From the NCBI RefSeq assembly GCF_016906995.1, contig NZ_JAFBBD010000001.1, forward strand, positions 62,001-126,000: a stretch of DNA of 64,000 nt, in the 5' to 3' direction. This document shows, in pieces, positions 8,802-16,628 of this stretch (position 1 is the first letter of the stretch; the number at the start of each line of letters is the position of its first letter). The DNA comes from Spongiibacter marinus (GTDB lineage: Bacteria > Pseudomonadota > Gammaproteobacteria > Pseudomonadales > Spongiibacteraceae). The notes under the pieces were generated by a model, which saw only the letters and a program-made list of their open reading frames with translations, did not search any database and was not told the origin of the DNA. The translations under genes and the position numbers were made by a program.

Positions 8802-9397
8802 TTCTCCAACTCAAAGGTGAAGCGGTTCTGGATCCCCGGTACTTCGATCGGCTCGCCATCTACCACCCGAGGCTTATATTTAAACTTCTGGGCAGCTTTG
8901 ATTGATGAGCGTTCGAAGTAACCCGGAGGGCTACAATCCACGGGGGCGATATCGCGCGTGGTACCGGCTTTCGTTACGGTGTACTCAACCGTACAGTAGC
9001 CTTCAACACCTCGGCTTTGCGCGCGGCGTGGATAGATTGGCGCAACTTTAACGATAGGCAGATATTCACCATCGGACGCCGACAAACCACCAGCAGTGTT
9101 GGTCATTTGCAGGCTCTGTTGAGGCGCCATATTAACGACCTCAATGTCCGGGTTCACATCTTCCATCTCCGGTTGTTCCATATCCGGCGGCGGCTCTTCC
9201 GGTTGCTTAGGCTTATCCGGCTTTGCGTCTTTCATTGTTTCTATTTCGGTGTCCGGCATCTGAATGTCGGCCAACTTAGTACGCGGCTTTTCGTCCAACG
9301 TCTTGTCAGCTGACTCGATCAGATATGGCATTATGATGAACAGCGCTGCTGTCACCACAAATGCCAATGCTCCACCGATCAGGAGTCGAATATTCAT
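8798..9397 (-). CDS. tonB: Energy transducer TonB (TonB2-like)
   Basis: The 199-residue protein has an N-terminal transmembrane helix (residues ~4-26), a Pro/Glu/Lys-rich periplasmic linker (KPDKPKQPEEPPPDMEQPEMED) and a C-terminal TonB domain (residues ~115-199) including YPRRAQSRGVEGYCTVEYTV and the FKYKPRVVDGEPIEV strand. It is shorter than classical TonB, as in the TonB2 class. It would carry proton-motive energy from ExbB/ExbD to outer-membrane receptors. It follows exbD by 6 bases and overlaps the TPR gene. A second TonB-like gene is present at 31239. Confidence 0.92.
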   Translation of the reverse strand: MNIRLLIGGALAFVVTAALFIIMPYLIESADKTLDEKPRTKLADIQMPDTEIETMKDAKPDKPKQPEEPPPDMEQPEMEDVNPDIEVVNMAPQQSLQMTNTAGGLSASDGEYLPIVKVAPIYPRRAQSRGVEGYCTVEYTVTKAGTTRDIAPVDCSPPGYFERSSIKAAQKFKYKPRVVDGEPIEVPGIQNRFTFELEK

Positions 9398-9403
9398 AAT
9401 TGA

Positions 9404-9811
9404 TCAGCTGTCTTCAGTGGCCAATGAAACATCGTATACGCCGGCCGCTCGGCTGGCGTCGATAACCGCAGTAACCGTTTCGGTATTCGAGGCTTTATCA
9501 GCCTGAATAACAACAGCACCTTTGGGGTTCTCGGCATGCATACGCTCAACAACCGAGCGCACTGCTCGTTTGTCGACACGACGCTTGTCGATCCAGATTT
9601 CATTAGTACCAGTAACAGCAATCAGAATATTCACATTTTCTTTCTTGCTGGCCGTTGAGGCCTCGGGGCGATTCACCTCGACACCGGCTTCTTTGATGAA
9701 CGACGCTGTGACGATAAAGAAGATCAACATGATGAAGACCACGTCGAGCATCGGCGTCAGGTCGATCTCGGAGGAATTTTCCTCTGCACCTGCTTTGCTA
9801 TGCTTTCTCAT
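9404..9811 (-). CDS. exbD: Biopolymer transport protein ExbD
   Basis: The 135-residue inner-membrane protein has the family signature EIDLTPMLDVVFIMLIFFIV with the essential protonatable Asp23 at the start of its single transmembrane helix, then a periplasmic domain ending near SLATEDS. It forms the stator with ExbB that energises TonB. It sits 10 bases after exbB in the operon. Length and motif match the ExbD/TolR family; the TonB neighbour selects ExbD over TolR. Confidence 0.95.
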   Translation of the reverse strand: MRKHSKAGAEENSSEIDLTPMLDVVFIMLIFFIVTASFIKEAGVEVNRPEASTASKKENVNILIAVTGTNEIWIDKRRVDKRAVRSVVERMHAENPKGAVVIQADKASNTETVTAVIDASRAAGVYDVSLATEDS

Positions 9812-9821
9812 AACTGTTCTC

Positions 9822-10349
9822 TTAATGATCGGTTGTCAGATGGTCTTCCAAAAGCTCGCTTTCGCGCTCCGCAATACCTTTTATATAGGTATTGATGAAT
9901 ACGCCTGACAGAGCGGCAACCATTCCAGCCATCGTCGGAATTGTTGCTTTTGAAACACCGCCGGCCATCGATTTAGCATCGCCACCACCGGTCACTGCCA
10001 TGATATTAAAGACCTCGATCATCCCTGTGACCGTGCCCAACAGACCCAGCAGCGGACAAAGCGCCACCATGGTCTGAATCATTGGCAGACTCGCGTTGAT
10101 CTGCAGAGAAACCTCTGAGATCAACTTTTCGCGAATCTGCTTGGCATTCCAGGATTTGCGCTCACTGCGCGCTTCCCAGGTGTTGATAGCGTTGTTCACG
10201 TCTTTCGACAGCCCGAACTTGTAATACCAAACCCGTTCAATAGCGAGAGTCCACATGACGAAGGTCAGGAGGGCGATGTAGTTCAGTACAGGCCCACCGG
10301 CTTCCATAAATCGCCGTATGATCTCGATCCATTCATTCAGTTGGTACAT
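9822..10349 (-). CDS. exbB: ExbB/MotA/TolQ family proton channel protein ExbB
   Basis: The 175-residue protein has a first transmembrane helix at ~18-38 and two further ones flanking the conserved stretches ASLPMIQTMVALCPLLGLLGTVTGMIEVF and KATIPTMAGMVAALSGVFINTYI. These are the channel-lining helices of the MotA/TolQ/ExbB family. It is short, as is usual for the ExbB of TonB2-type systems that also have a TtpC protein. It lies 7 bases after ttpC and 10 bases before exbD. It is expected to form the ExbB-ExbD motor in the inner membrane. Confidence 0.93.
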   Translation of the reverse strand: MYQLNEWIEIIRRFMEAGGPVLNYIALLTFVMWTLAIERVWYYKFGLSKDVNNAINTWEARSERKSWNAKQIREKLISEVSLQINASLPMIQTMVALCPLLGLLGTVTGMIEVFNIMAVTGGGDAKSMAGGVSKATIPTMAGMVAALSGVFINTYIKGIAERESELLEDHLTTDH

Positions 10350-10356
10350 CGCTTAG

Positions 10357-11742
10357 TTACCCCGCGCGCCCTTCTGTGTGTTCGGCGATAATGCCAGTCG
10401 ATTGCTCATCAAGCACGTGCAGGATTTTCTTAGCGCGGCCGCTAACAAACGTGTGCAGCAGTACGGTCGGGATGGCGACAACCAGACCCAGTACGGTCGT
10501 TACCAGAGCACCAGAGATACCACCGGCCATTGCCTTCGGATCGCCCGCACCAAAGATGGTGATAGCTTGGAAGGTGATGATCATACCGGTTACGGTACCC
10601 AGAAGACCCAGCAGCGGTGCTACCGCAGCGATGATCTTCAGCAAGTTCAGAGAGCGCTCCAAACGTGGTGTTTCTTTCAGAATGGCTTCTGACAGTTTCA
10701 GCTCCAGTGTTTCCGCATCCATACTTGGATTGTCTTCGTGTACTTTCAGAACACGGCCGAGGCTGTTGTTGTCATTAGCAGTTTTGCTCTTAAGCTGGCT
10801 GTTGACCTTCATATCTTCGATGGTCAGAACAATCAGGCGCCAGATAGCGATCAGCATAGCCAATACACCTACTGCGGTGATTACGTAACCAACCACACCA
10901 CCTTGGTGCCAGCGCTCAGTCAGCGTTGGGCTATCGATGAGTGCAGCAAGGTATGAACCGCCTGAAGGACCAGTGGGGTCAACACCGAAAGGCGTTACGC
11001 CTGAAGTTGTTGATGCCAACTCGTTAGCCCAATCCATGTAGGGGCCTTTAGGCTGACGCGCCAACACAGCAACAGTGCCATTTTCCGAAATGTACTGCAG
11101 GTATTCGCCGTCGCTGTTTACGAGGTTGAAGGTACCAACACGCACGACTTCTTGCTGCGTTTTCTCACCAGCAGCCGTCGTCACTTCAGTTTGGAATTTC
11201 ACCACTCGGCCTGACTCAGTCATTTCGCGCTGAAGTTCAAACCAAATACGCTCAATCTCTTCGATGCTGGGCAGCTCTTCAGCGCCTGACATCTTCGCGA
11301 TCAGGTCATCAACGAACTGCTCACGATTGGGGAATTGAACACTGATGATCGACGTCTGGAAATTAGAACGCAGGTCGCCGGCGGTAGAAGTCAGGTGACC
11401 AAACAGCTCGGTCAACGTACCTAAACGCTCTTTCAGCTGACGCTGTTTCTCGGTCAGGACGGTTTCGTTTTCTTCGAAGGTGTTTTCCAGCTCAGAAGAG
11501 CGCTTCTCTTCATCGGCCAGAGTTTTTTCAGCTTCTTTCAGCATTTTCTGCTGGTCGTAGCGAGCGTTTTTGAAACGCTGCTCGCGAGCTTTTTGCTCAC
11601 GCGCGTCGCTGGCGCGACCTTGCTTAACCATTTGCAGCAGTTCATCCAGTGACTTGGCTTCTTGAGCCATCACAGGGCTTGATGCCAGAGCGATAGTGCC
11701 ACCGATAGCCAGTACGGCAGCTTTCAACAGATTACGTTTCAT
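10357..11742 (-). CDS. ttpC: TtpC-type large MotA/TolQ/ExbB family protein
   Basis: The 461-residue protein starts with a signal peptide (VLAIGGTIALASSPVMA), then a long charged coiled coil (residues ~30-115, AREQKAREQRFKNARYDQQKMLKEAEK) and a periplasmic domain. The C-terminal ~190 residues are an ExbB-like channel domain with RSLNLLKIIAAVAPLLGLLGTVTGMI and GALVTTVLGLVVAIPTVLLHTFV. This layout is that of TtpC, required in the Vibrio TonB2 complex. Its start codon overlaps the stop of the DUF3450 gene by one base. It probably links ExbB/ExbD activity to the cell wall or to TonB2-specific receptors. Confidence 0.88.
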   Translation of the reverse strand: MKRNLLKAAVLAIGGTIALASSPVMAQEAKSLDELLQMVKQGRASDAREQKAREQRFKNARYDQQKMLKEAEKTLADEEKRSSELENTFEENETVLTEKQRQLKERLGTLTELFGHLTSTAGDLRSNFQTSIISVQFPNREQFVDDLIAKMSGAEELPSIEEIERIWFELQREMTESGRVVKFQTEVTTAAGEKTQQEVVRVGTFNLVNSDGEYLQYISENGTVAVLARQPKGPYMDWANELASTTSGVTPFGVDPTGPSGGSYLAALIDSPTLTERWHQGGVVGYVITAVGVLAMLIAIWRLIVLTIEDMKVNSQLKSKTANDNNSLGRVLKVHEDNPSMDAETLELKLSEAILKETPRLERSLNLLKIIAAVAPLLGLLGTVTGMIITFQAITIFGAGDPKAMAGGISGALVTTVLGLVVAIPTVLLHTFVSGRAKKILHVLDEQSTGIIAEHTEGRAG

Positions 11743-12572
11743 TATTTAGCAGCCTCCGGAGCCGGAATCGGGAGTTTCATGATATCGATGGACGCCTGCT
11801 TACGAGCGATACGCAAGCCTTTCTGGATAGCGCCACGGTAGTCGCCAGCATCCAGCTCAGTCCATGTGCCTTGGGTTTTGTCCCAAGCGCCCGACACTTT
11901 GCCATCGGTAGTTTGGTAAAGTAGACCGATGCGGCCGATACGGAGGAAGTTAACATCGCGCTCAGCACCGTTGACGGTCGCTACGCCTTTGTAGCTGTCA
12001 ATTTTGCGGCCGTACTCGTTCTCGATTTTGTAGGCTTCAAGAACCTGACGGAATTTTTCAGCGATGGTGATATCAGAGCGATCCAGGTTGTTGCGCAGGA
12101 ATTCTATGCGCTCTTTGCGTTCCTCGAGGTGGAAAGGAACATCCAACTCAACGAATTGCTCCAGGCCGTCGATCATACGCTGAATCAGCGGGTCGATTTG
12201 GCGCTGAATGATAGTTGCTTCGTCAACCGCTTTTTCCAGGCTTGCGATACGACGCAATTGGCCAGCGATCTGTTTTTCCAAACGCGCGTTGTAGACGCGA
12301 AGGCCGTCGACCTGCTTCATCACTGTTTTGTAGTCTTGAAGCAAATCGCCAGTTTCTGCAGCCAGGCGGTCAATACGAACCTGAGAAGCCTTGGCAGACT
12401 TGGTGCGCTGTTCGCCAACTTTGACGATAGCACTCACAGGAATAAGGGGTTTAGCGGGCTTTGCGGGCGCAGCAGCGGCATCTTGCTCAGCTGAATAAGC
12501 AGACGATGCAGCCAGCACACCTGCAGTCGCGGCGACCGCCAGCGCGATTGATTTCAATCGATGCATTTTCAT
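11742..12572 (-). CDS. DUF3450 family periplasmic coiled-coil protein
   Basis: The 276-residue protein has a signal peptide (IALAVAATAGVLAASSAYSA) and a long helical region (residues ~50-130, SQVRIDRLAAETGDLLQDYKTV, LEKQIAGQLRRIASLEKAV), then a compact C-terminal domain (YKIENEYGRKIDSYKGVA, INFLRIGRIGLLYQT-like stretch). This fits the DUF3450 family that heads TonB2-TtpC operons in marine gammaproteobacteria. It is the first gene of a six-gene operon running to the terminator at 7366. Function is unknown; position and coiled coil suggest a periplasmic accessory of the energy-transduction complex. Confidence 0.85.
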   Translation of the reverse strand: MKMHRLKSIALAVAATAGVLAASSAYSAEQDAAAAPAKPAKPLIPVSAIVKVGEQRTKSAKASQVRIDRLAAETGDLLQDYKTVMKQVDGLRVYNARLEKQIAGQLRRIASLEKAVDEATIIQRQIDPLIQRMIDGLEQFVELDVPFHLEERKERIEFLRNNLDRSDITIAEKFRQVLEAYKIENEYGRKIDSYKGVATVNGAERDVNFLRIGRIGLLYQTTDGKVSGAWDKTQGTWTELDAGDYRGAIQKGLRIARKQASIDIMKLPIPAPEAAK

Positions 12573-12676
12573 GGGAATTGCTTTTCCTATTTGGGACGTT
12601 TAGTGAAAGCAGAGCTTATTATCTTCTGTCAGCCGTACGGCCAGTCGCAAGACCGTGCTTTCATACAGCGGGACTT

Positions 12677-12706
12677 ATTTTAATCACGGGCTTTCGCAAG
12701 AATCAA
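12677..12706 (-). promoter_or_regulatory. Candidate sigma70 promoter of the DUF3450-TtpC-ExbBD-TonB operon
   Basis: On the minus strand TTGATT (12701-12706) and TAAAAT (12677-12682) are separated by 18 bases, placing a transcript start near 12670 and a leader of about 100 bases. No Fur-box-like sequence is visible nearby, unlike the iron transporter promoter at 23502. Confidence 0.35.
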
Positions 12707-12759
12707 CGAGAAAGCTAAATGTTTCGTAATATAAAAGTTAGGGAAAATGCGTAAGGAAT

Positions 12760-12793
12760 AATTGTTACCGATACGTAGTTTATGGTAACAATT
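12760..12793. repeat. 10-bp perfect inverted repeat with 14-base spacer
   Basis: The arms AATTGTTACC and GGTAACAATT are exact reverse complements. The site lies 72 bases beyond the folA stop and about 190 bases upstream of the first TonB-operon gene. There is no T-tract, so a simple terminator for folA is unlikely; an operator for the TonB operon is the alternative. Confidence 0.5.
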
Positions 12794-12864
12794 TCGAGCC
12801 TCCAAGTAACACTCTCGCAATGAAAGTGACTAGCACATCCCTTTTGAAAACACCAACAAATCCC

Positions 12865-13377
12865 TTACCGGGCGCGGCGCTGATAATTGACGAAGGCATA
12901 GGCCGGGGCACTCTCTTTCGCAGCGAAGTCTTGCCTGGACACCTCACCCCAGTCCCGCTCATCGAGCTCGGGGTAAAAGGCGTCACCATCGACCTCTGCG
13001 GCCACTTCCGTGACGTAAACACGGTCGACACAATTCAAGCTCTGACGGTATAGCGTCTCACCGCCGATAACGAAAATCTCATCAAGACCATCGCGCTCAG
13101 CGCTTTCACGAGCAACATCCAGCGCGTCTTCAAGTGATGCACAAACCTTGGCACCCGTCGCACCGTAGCCTTGCTGGCGAGTCACAACAATATTTTCACG
13201 CCCAGGCAACGGGCGGCCGATAGACTCCCAGGTTTTGCGACCCATGATAATGGGCTTGCCCATAGTCAGCGCTTTAAAGTGCTTCAAGTCGGCAGGCAGA
13301 TGCCACGGCAAGCGGTTTTCTACTCCAATGACGCGCTGGCGATTCAAGGCGACAATGTGTGCAACAGCTATCGGCAT
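12865..13377 (-). CDS. folA: Dihydrofolate reductase
   Basis: The 170-residue enzyme reduces dihydrofolate to tetrahydrofolate with NADPH. The start ATG 13377 is preferred because AGGA lies 7 bases upstream; a GTG two codons earlier is possible. Conserved elements are the N-terminal IVALNRQRVIGVENRLPWHLPADLKHF (catalytic acid Asp after PA), PIIMGRKTWESIGRPLPGR for NADPH binding, and IFVIGGETLYRQ. It is followed upstream by thyA, with which it forms the dTMP cycle (ThyA makes dihydrofolate, FolA regenerates it). The two genes are 12 bases apart on the minus strand. Confidence 0.97.
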   Translation of the reverse strand: MPIAVAHIVALNRQRVIGVENRLPWHLPADLKHFKALTMGKPIIMGRKTWESIGRPLPGRENIVVTRQQGYGATGAKVCASLEDALDVARESAERDGLDEIFVIGGETLYRQSLNCVDRVYVTEVAAEVDGDAFYPELDERDWGEVSRQDFAAKESAPAYAFVNYQRRAR

Positions 13378-13389
13378 TAACACATCCTT

Positions 13390-14229
13390 TTATATAGCAA
13401 TGGGAGCCTTGATGGCTGGGTGGGGGTCATAGCCTTCGAACTCGAAGTCGGCAAAGTCATAATCGAAAATCGACGCCGGACGACGATTTATGCGCAGCGT
13501 TGGCCGCGCGCGAGGCTGGCGACGCAATTGCTCTTCGACAATCTCATCGGTGAGATGGTTTTGATAGAGGTGGCAGTCACCGAAGGTGTGCACAAACTCA
13601 CCAACATCCAAATCGCACTGCTGCGCAATCATATGTGTCAGCAGGGCATAGCTGGCGATATTAAAAGGCACCCCGAGGAATAAATCGGCGCTGCGCTGGT
13701 AGAGCTGGCAAGACAAGCGGCCATTGGCGACATAAAACTGGAACAAGGTGTGACACGGCGGCAACGCGGCACGCCCAGCACGCACATTGTCCTGAGGGCT
13801 CACCGACTCATCGGGAAGGTCAGCGGGGTTCCAGGCATTCACCAGCAAACGCCGCGAGTCCGGTTTGCGACGGATCATATCCACCACTTCACTAATCTGG
13901 TCAATGGTCGACCCATCAGGGCAGGCCCAGCTTCGCCACTGTTTGCCATAGATCGGCCCCAGGTCGCCATCCTCCAGCGCCCACTCATCCCAGATCGTCA
14001 CCCCTCGCTCTCGCAGCCAGTTGTTGTCACAACTGCCATTTAAGAACCAAATCAACTCATAAATAATGCTGCGAAGGTGCACCTTCTTGGTGGTTAACAA
14101 CGGAAAGCCCGCCTGCAGATCAAAGCGCAGCTGGCGACCAAATACCGAGCGCGTTCCCACTCCGGTGCGGTCACCTTTATCCACACCGTTGTCACGCACA
14201 TCGCGCAATAAATCTAAATACTGTTGCAT
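13390..14229 (-). CDS. thyA: Thymidylate synthase
   Basis: The 279-residue enzyme methylates dUMP to dTMP using methylenetetrahydrofolate. Visible signatures are [31 protein letters not shown], the active-site [11 protein letters not shown] with the nucleophilic Cys, [23 protein letters not shown], and the C-terminal [10 protein letters not shown]. Length is slightly above the 264 residues common in enterobacteria, owing to an insertion around [17 protein letters not shown]. It lies between lgt (4 bases upstream) and folA in what looks like one operon. Confidence 0.97.
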   Translation of the reverse strand: MQQYLDLLRDVRDNGVDKGDRTGVGTRSVFGRQLRFDLQAGFPLLTTKKVHLRSIIYELIWFLNGSCDNNWLRERGVTIWDEWALEDGDLGPIYGKQWRSWACPDGSTIDQISEVVDMIRRKPDSRRLLVNAWNPADLPDESVSPQDNVRAGRAALPPCHTLFQFYVANGRLSCQLYQRSADLFLGVPFNIASYALLTHMIAQQCDLDVGEFVHTFGDCHLYQNHLTDEIVEEQLRRQPRARPTLRINRRPASIFDYDFADFEFEGYDPHPAIKAPIAI

Positions 14230-14233
14230 AACC

Positions 14234-15028
14234 CTATCCTTGCACTCTGTCTCGACGGTAGGCGTAGATCAACACCCCCAACCCCACCGCAATCATCGGC
14301 AGCGACAATAACTGCCCGCGCGTTACCCAGCCAAGCGCATCGAAGCCGATATGGCCATCGGGCTCGCGGAAAAACTCCACGACAAATCTGAAAATGCCGT
14401 AGCACAGCACAAAGAGTGCGCCGGGCGCCAACCGGGGACGCTGCTTGCGGGTATAAAGGAACACGATCAAAAACAGCAACACGCCCTCTAACGCAAACTG
14501 GTAAAGCTGCGACGGGTGGCGCGGCAACTGACTGGGGTCGCGCGGAAAGACCATCCCGATCGCACTGTCGGTTGGCCGCCCCCAGAGCTCCTGACCGATG
14601 AAGTTGCCAATGCGCCCAAGACCCAACCCTATGGGAACCAAGGGAGCAATAAAGTCCCACAGCGCATAGATCGACACATCAATACGCTTGGCGTAGATCG
14701 CAATGGCAAGCACGACACCCAAGAACCCACCATGAAACGCCATGCCCCCTTCCCAAATACGGAAAAGCCAAAGCGGGTCAGCGAGAAATTGCTCGAAATT
14801 GTAAAACACCACATAGCCAAACCGGCCACCGAGAATAACCCCCAGCGCCCCATAGAAGATCAGATCTTCCAACTGATCCTCCTTCAACGGACTCCAGGGC
14901 TGTCTGCAGCGCATTTTGCCGATGTACCAAGCCGCGGCAAAACCCGCTAAGTACATCAGGCCGTACCAATGTATCGCCAGTGGCCCCAGCTGAACGGCAA
15001 CAGGGTCGATGTCTGGATGCCTGAGCAT
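14234..15028 (-). CDS. lgt: Prolipoprotein diacylglyceryl transferase
   Basis: The 264-residue inner-membrane enzyme transfers diacylglycerol to the lipobox Cys of prolipoproteins. The start ATG 15028 gives the normal N-terminus ([23 protein letters not shown]) and has GAG upstream; the frame is open 18 codons further but without support. Seven hydrophobic segments, the HGG loop ([11 protein letters not shown]), and the signature [17 protein letters not shown] are present. It lies one base after the TSUP gene and four bases before thyA. The lgt-thyA-folA order is common in pseudomonads. Confidence 0.96.
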   Translation of the reverse strand: MLRHPDIDPVAVQLGPLAIHWYGLMYLAGFAAAWYIGKMRCRQPWSPLKEDQLEDLIFYGALGVILGGRFGYVVFYNFEQFLADPLWLFRIWEGGMAFHGGFLGVVLAIAIYAKRIDVSIYALWDFIAPLVPIGLGLGRIGNFIGQELWGRPTDSAIGMVFPRDPSQLPRHPSQLYQFALEGVLLFLIVFLYTRKQRPRLAPGALFVLCYGIFRFVVEFFREPDGHIGFDALGWVTRGQLLSLPMIAVGLGVLIYAYRRDRVQG

Positions 15029-15029
15029 A

Positions 15030-15824
15030 TTAAAGAGCTCCGTATATAAAGTGGCTGCCAACGGCGAGCAGAAATAACGCAAAACCTTGCTTTAGCCGAC
15101 GAGCAGGTAGTTTCTGAGCCAGATTAGCGCCCAATTTAGCGCAGGGGGTACTGCACAGGATGATTGCCAGCAATGCCGGCCAATACACAAAACCACTAGA
15201 CCACGCAGGCAGCGCTGAGTGCCCATAACCGGCAACAATATTTGTCAGCGCACCGACAATGGCAATGGGTAAGCCGCAAGCTGCCGACGTTGCCACCGCG
15301 CGTTGCATCTTCACATTGCACCATGTGAGAAAGGGCACGGTGAGTGAGCCACCACCGATGCCAAACAGCGCCGATAAGAAACCGATAAAACCGCCGGCCA
15401 GCAGCGTTTGTGGGCGAGCCGGCAACTGCCTGTCGGCGGATGGTGATAAGCCAAATGCCATTTGCGCAGCAATCAACAAAGCAAAAATACCAAACACTAA
15501 CTTGAGGCGCTCACCGGGCAGGGAGGCCGCAAGGGCAACACCACCCACTACGCCAATCGCAATACCGGGTGCCAGTAGCCGCCAGGTTGGCCAATCAACG
15601 TTGCCGTGACGCTGATGCGCCCTTACGGAGCTGACAGAAGTGAATACAATGCTGGCCAGCGATGTCCCCACCGCCAGCTGAACCGCAACCAGCGATGACA
15701 CCCCCTGCAGCGCAAAGCAGTAGATCAGCGCCGGCACTATCACCAGGCCCCCGCCCACCCCAAACAGACCCGCAGACAGGCCTGCTAGCGCACCAACAGC
15801 GAGATAGATAAGAACAACGGTCAC
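15030..15824 (-). CDS. TSUP (TauE/SafE) family membrane permease
   Basis: The 264-residue protein has about eight hydrophobic segments in two halves, each with a Gly-rich motif (GLFGVGGGLVIVPALI and ALFGIGGGSLTVPFLTWCNV) typical of the TSUP/TauE/SafE family of sulfonate/sulfite exporters. GTG at 15824 is chosen as start because GGAGA lies 7 bases upstream; a TTG six codons earlier lacks such a site. The substrate cannot be deduced. It sits directly upstream of lgt, as in pseudomonads, and is divergent from the NRDE gene with 61 bp between starts. Confidence 0.85.
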   Translation of the reverse strand: MTVVLIYLAVGALAGLSAGLFGVGGGLVIVPALIYCFALQGVSSLVAVQLAVGTSLASIVFTSVSSVRAHQRHGNVDWPTWRLLAPGIAIGVVGGVALAASLPGERLKLVFGIFALLIAAQMAFGLSPSADRQLPARPQTLLAGGFIGFLSALFGIGGGSLTVPFLTWCNVKMQRAVATSAACGLPIAIVGALTNIVAGYGHSALPAWSSGFVYWPALLAIILCSTPCAKLGANLAQKLPARRLKQGFALFLLAVGSHFIYGAL

Positions 15825-15885
15825 GCCAGCTCTCCGCCACAAAGCCTGCTATTATGGACAGCCCTGATTTCAAGTGCCACCCGCC

Positions 15886-16605
15886 ATGTGTTTAATTTTA
15901 CTGTCTTGGCAACAACAGTCAGCGCGCCCCCTGATCGTCGCCGCAAACCGAGACGAATTTTTTGAGCGCCCCACTCTCCCAGCGCACTTTTGGCCAGAGT
16001 CACCCCACATTCTGGCCGGCAGGGATCAGCAATTTGGCGGCAGCTGGCTGGGTTTAAGCACCAACGGGCGCTTCGCCGCCATTACCAACTTACGCAATCG
16101 GGACGTCGGCGATCAAAGCCGCGGCGAGCTGGTTCGCCGCTTCCTCGATAGCAGCGAGCGCTGCTCAACGTTTTTCGATGAATTAGAGACAGAGAAATAC
16201 CAGTACCGCCCCTTCAACTTTATCGCATTTGACGGCAGCACTCTGGCTCACAGCGACAATATCTCTTCGGGCTGGAACAACTTAGAAGCGGGGATACACT
16301 GTATTGGCAACATCCCACACACGGCGCACAGCGCAAAAACGGATCAGGCGCTCGCCGCCTTCAAGCCCTTAGCGGCAGGGCACGACGACCCAACACCCTT
16401 GCTGACATTCATGCAAGACGACAGCCCCACTGTCGACAGTGACGACGAGCTACAAAAGATGTTGTCCTGCCGCTTTGTGCGAAGCTCAGTCTACGGCACC
16501 CGTTCCACTAGCATCGTTTTTGTTCGCAAAGGCGGCGCGGAGCTGTGGGAGCAAGGTTACGACAGCGAACAGCGCCCGGCCGAACTTCGCCACTTTCAGG
16601 TGTAA
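15886..16605 (+). CDS. NRDE (TANGO2) family protein
   Basis: The 239-residue protein starts MCLILLSW, with Cys2 able to serve as the N-terminal nucleophile after Met removal. It contains the family signature ANRDEFFERP and GRDQQFGGSWLGLSTNGRFAAITNLRN. The NRDE/TANGO2 family has an Ntn-hydrolase-like fold; its reaction is not established, although heme and acyl-CoA handling have been suggested for eukaryotic members. The start at 15886 rather than 15874 is chosen to give the Met-Cys end. It is divergent from the TSUP gene and converges on ptsP with 23 bases between stops. Confidence 0.85.
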   Translation: MCLILLSWQQQSARPLIVAANRDEFFERPTLPAHFWPESPHILAGRDQQFGGSWLGLSTNGRFAAITNLRNRDVGDQSRGELVRRFLDSSERCSTFFDELETEKYQYRPFNFIAFDGSTLAHSDNISSGWNNLEAGIHCIGNIPHTAHSAKTDQALAAFKPLAAGHDDPTPLLTFMQDDSPTVDSDDELQKMLSCRFVRSSVYGTRSTSIVFVRKGGAELWEQGYDSEQRPAELRHFQV

Positions 16606-16628
16606 TGCTCAGGCTCGCGGGCAAGCAT

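Noticed and set aside
12760-12793. Fur box before the TonB operon
   Set aside because: The arms AATTGTTACC/GGTAACAATT do not resemble the GATAATGATAATCATTATC pattern and are spaced by 14 bases.
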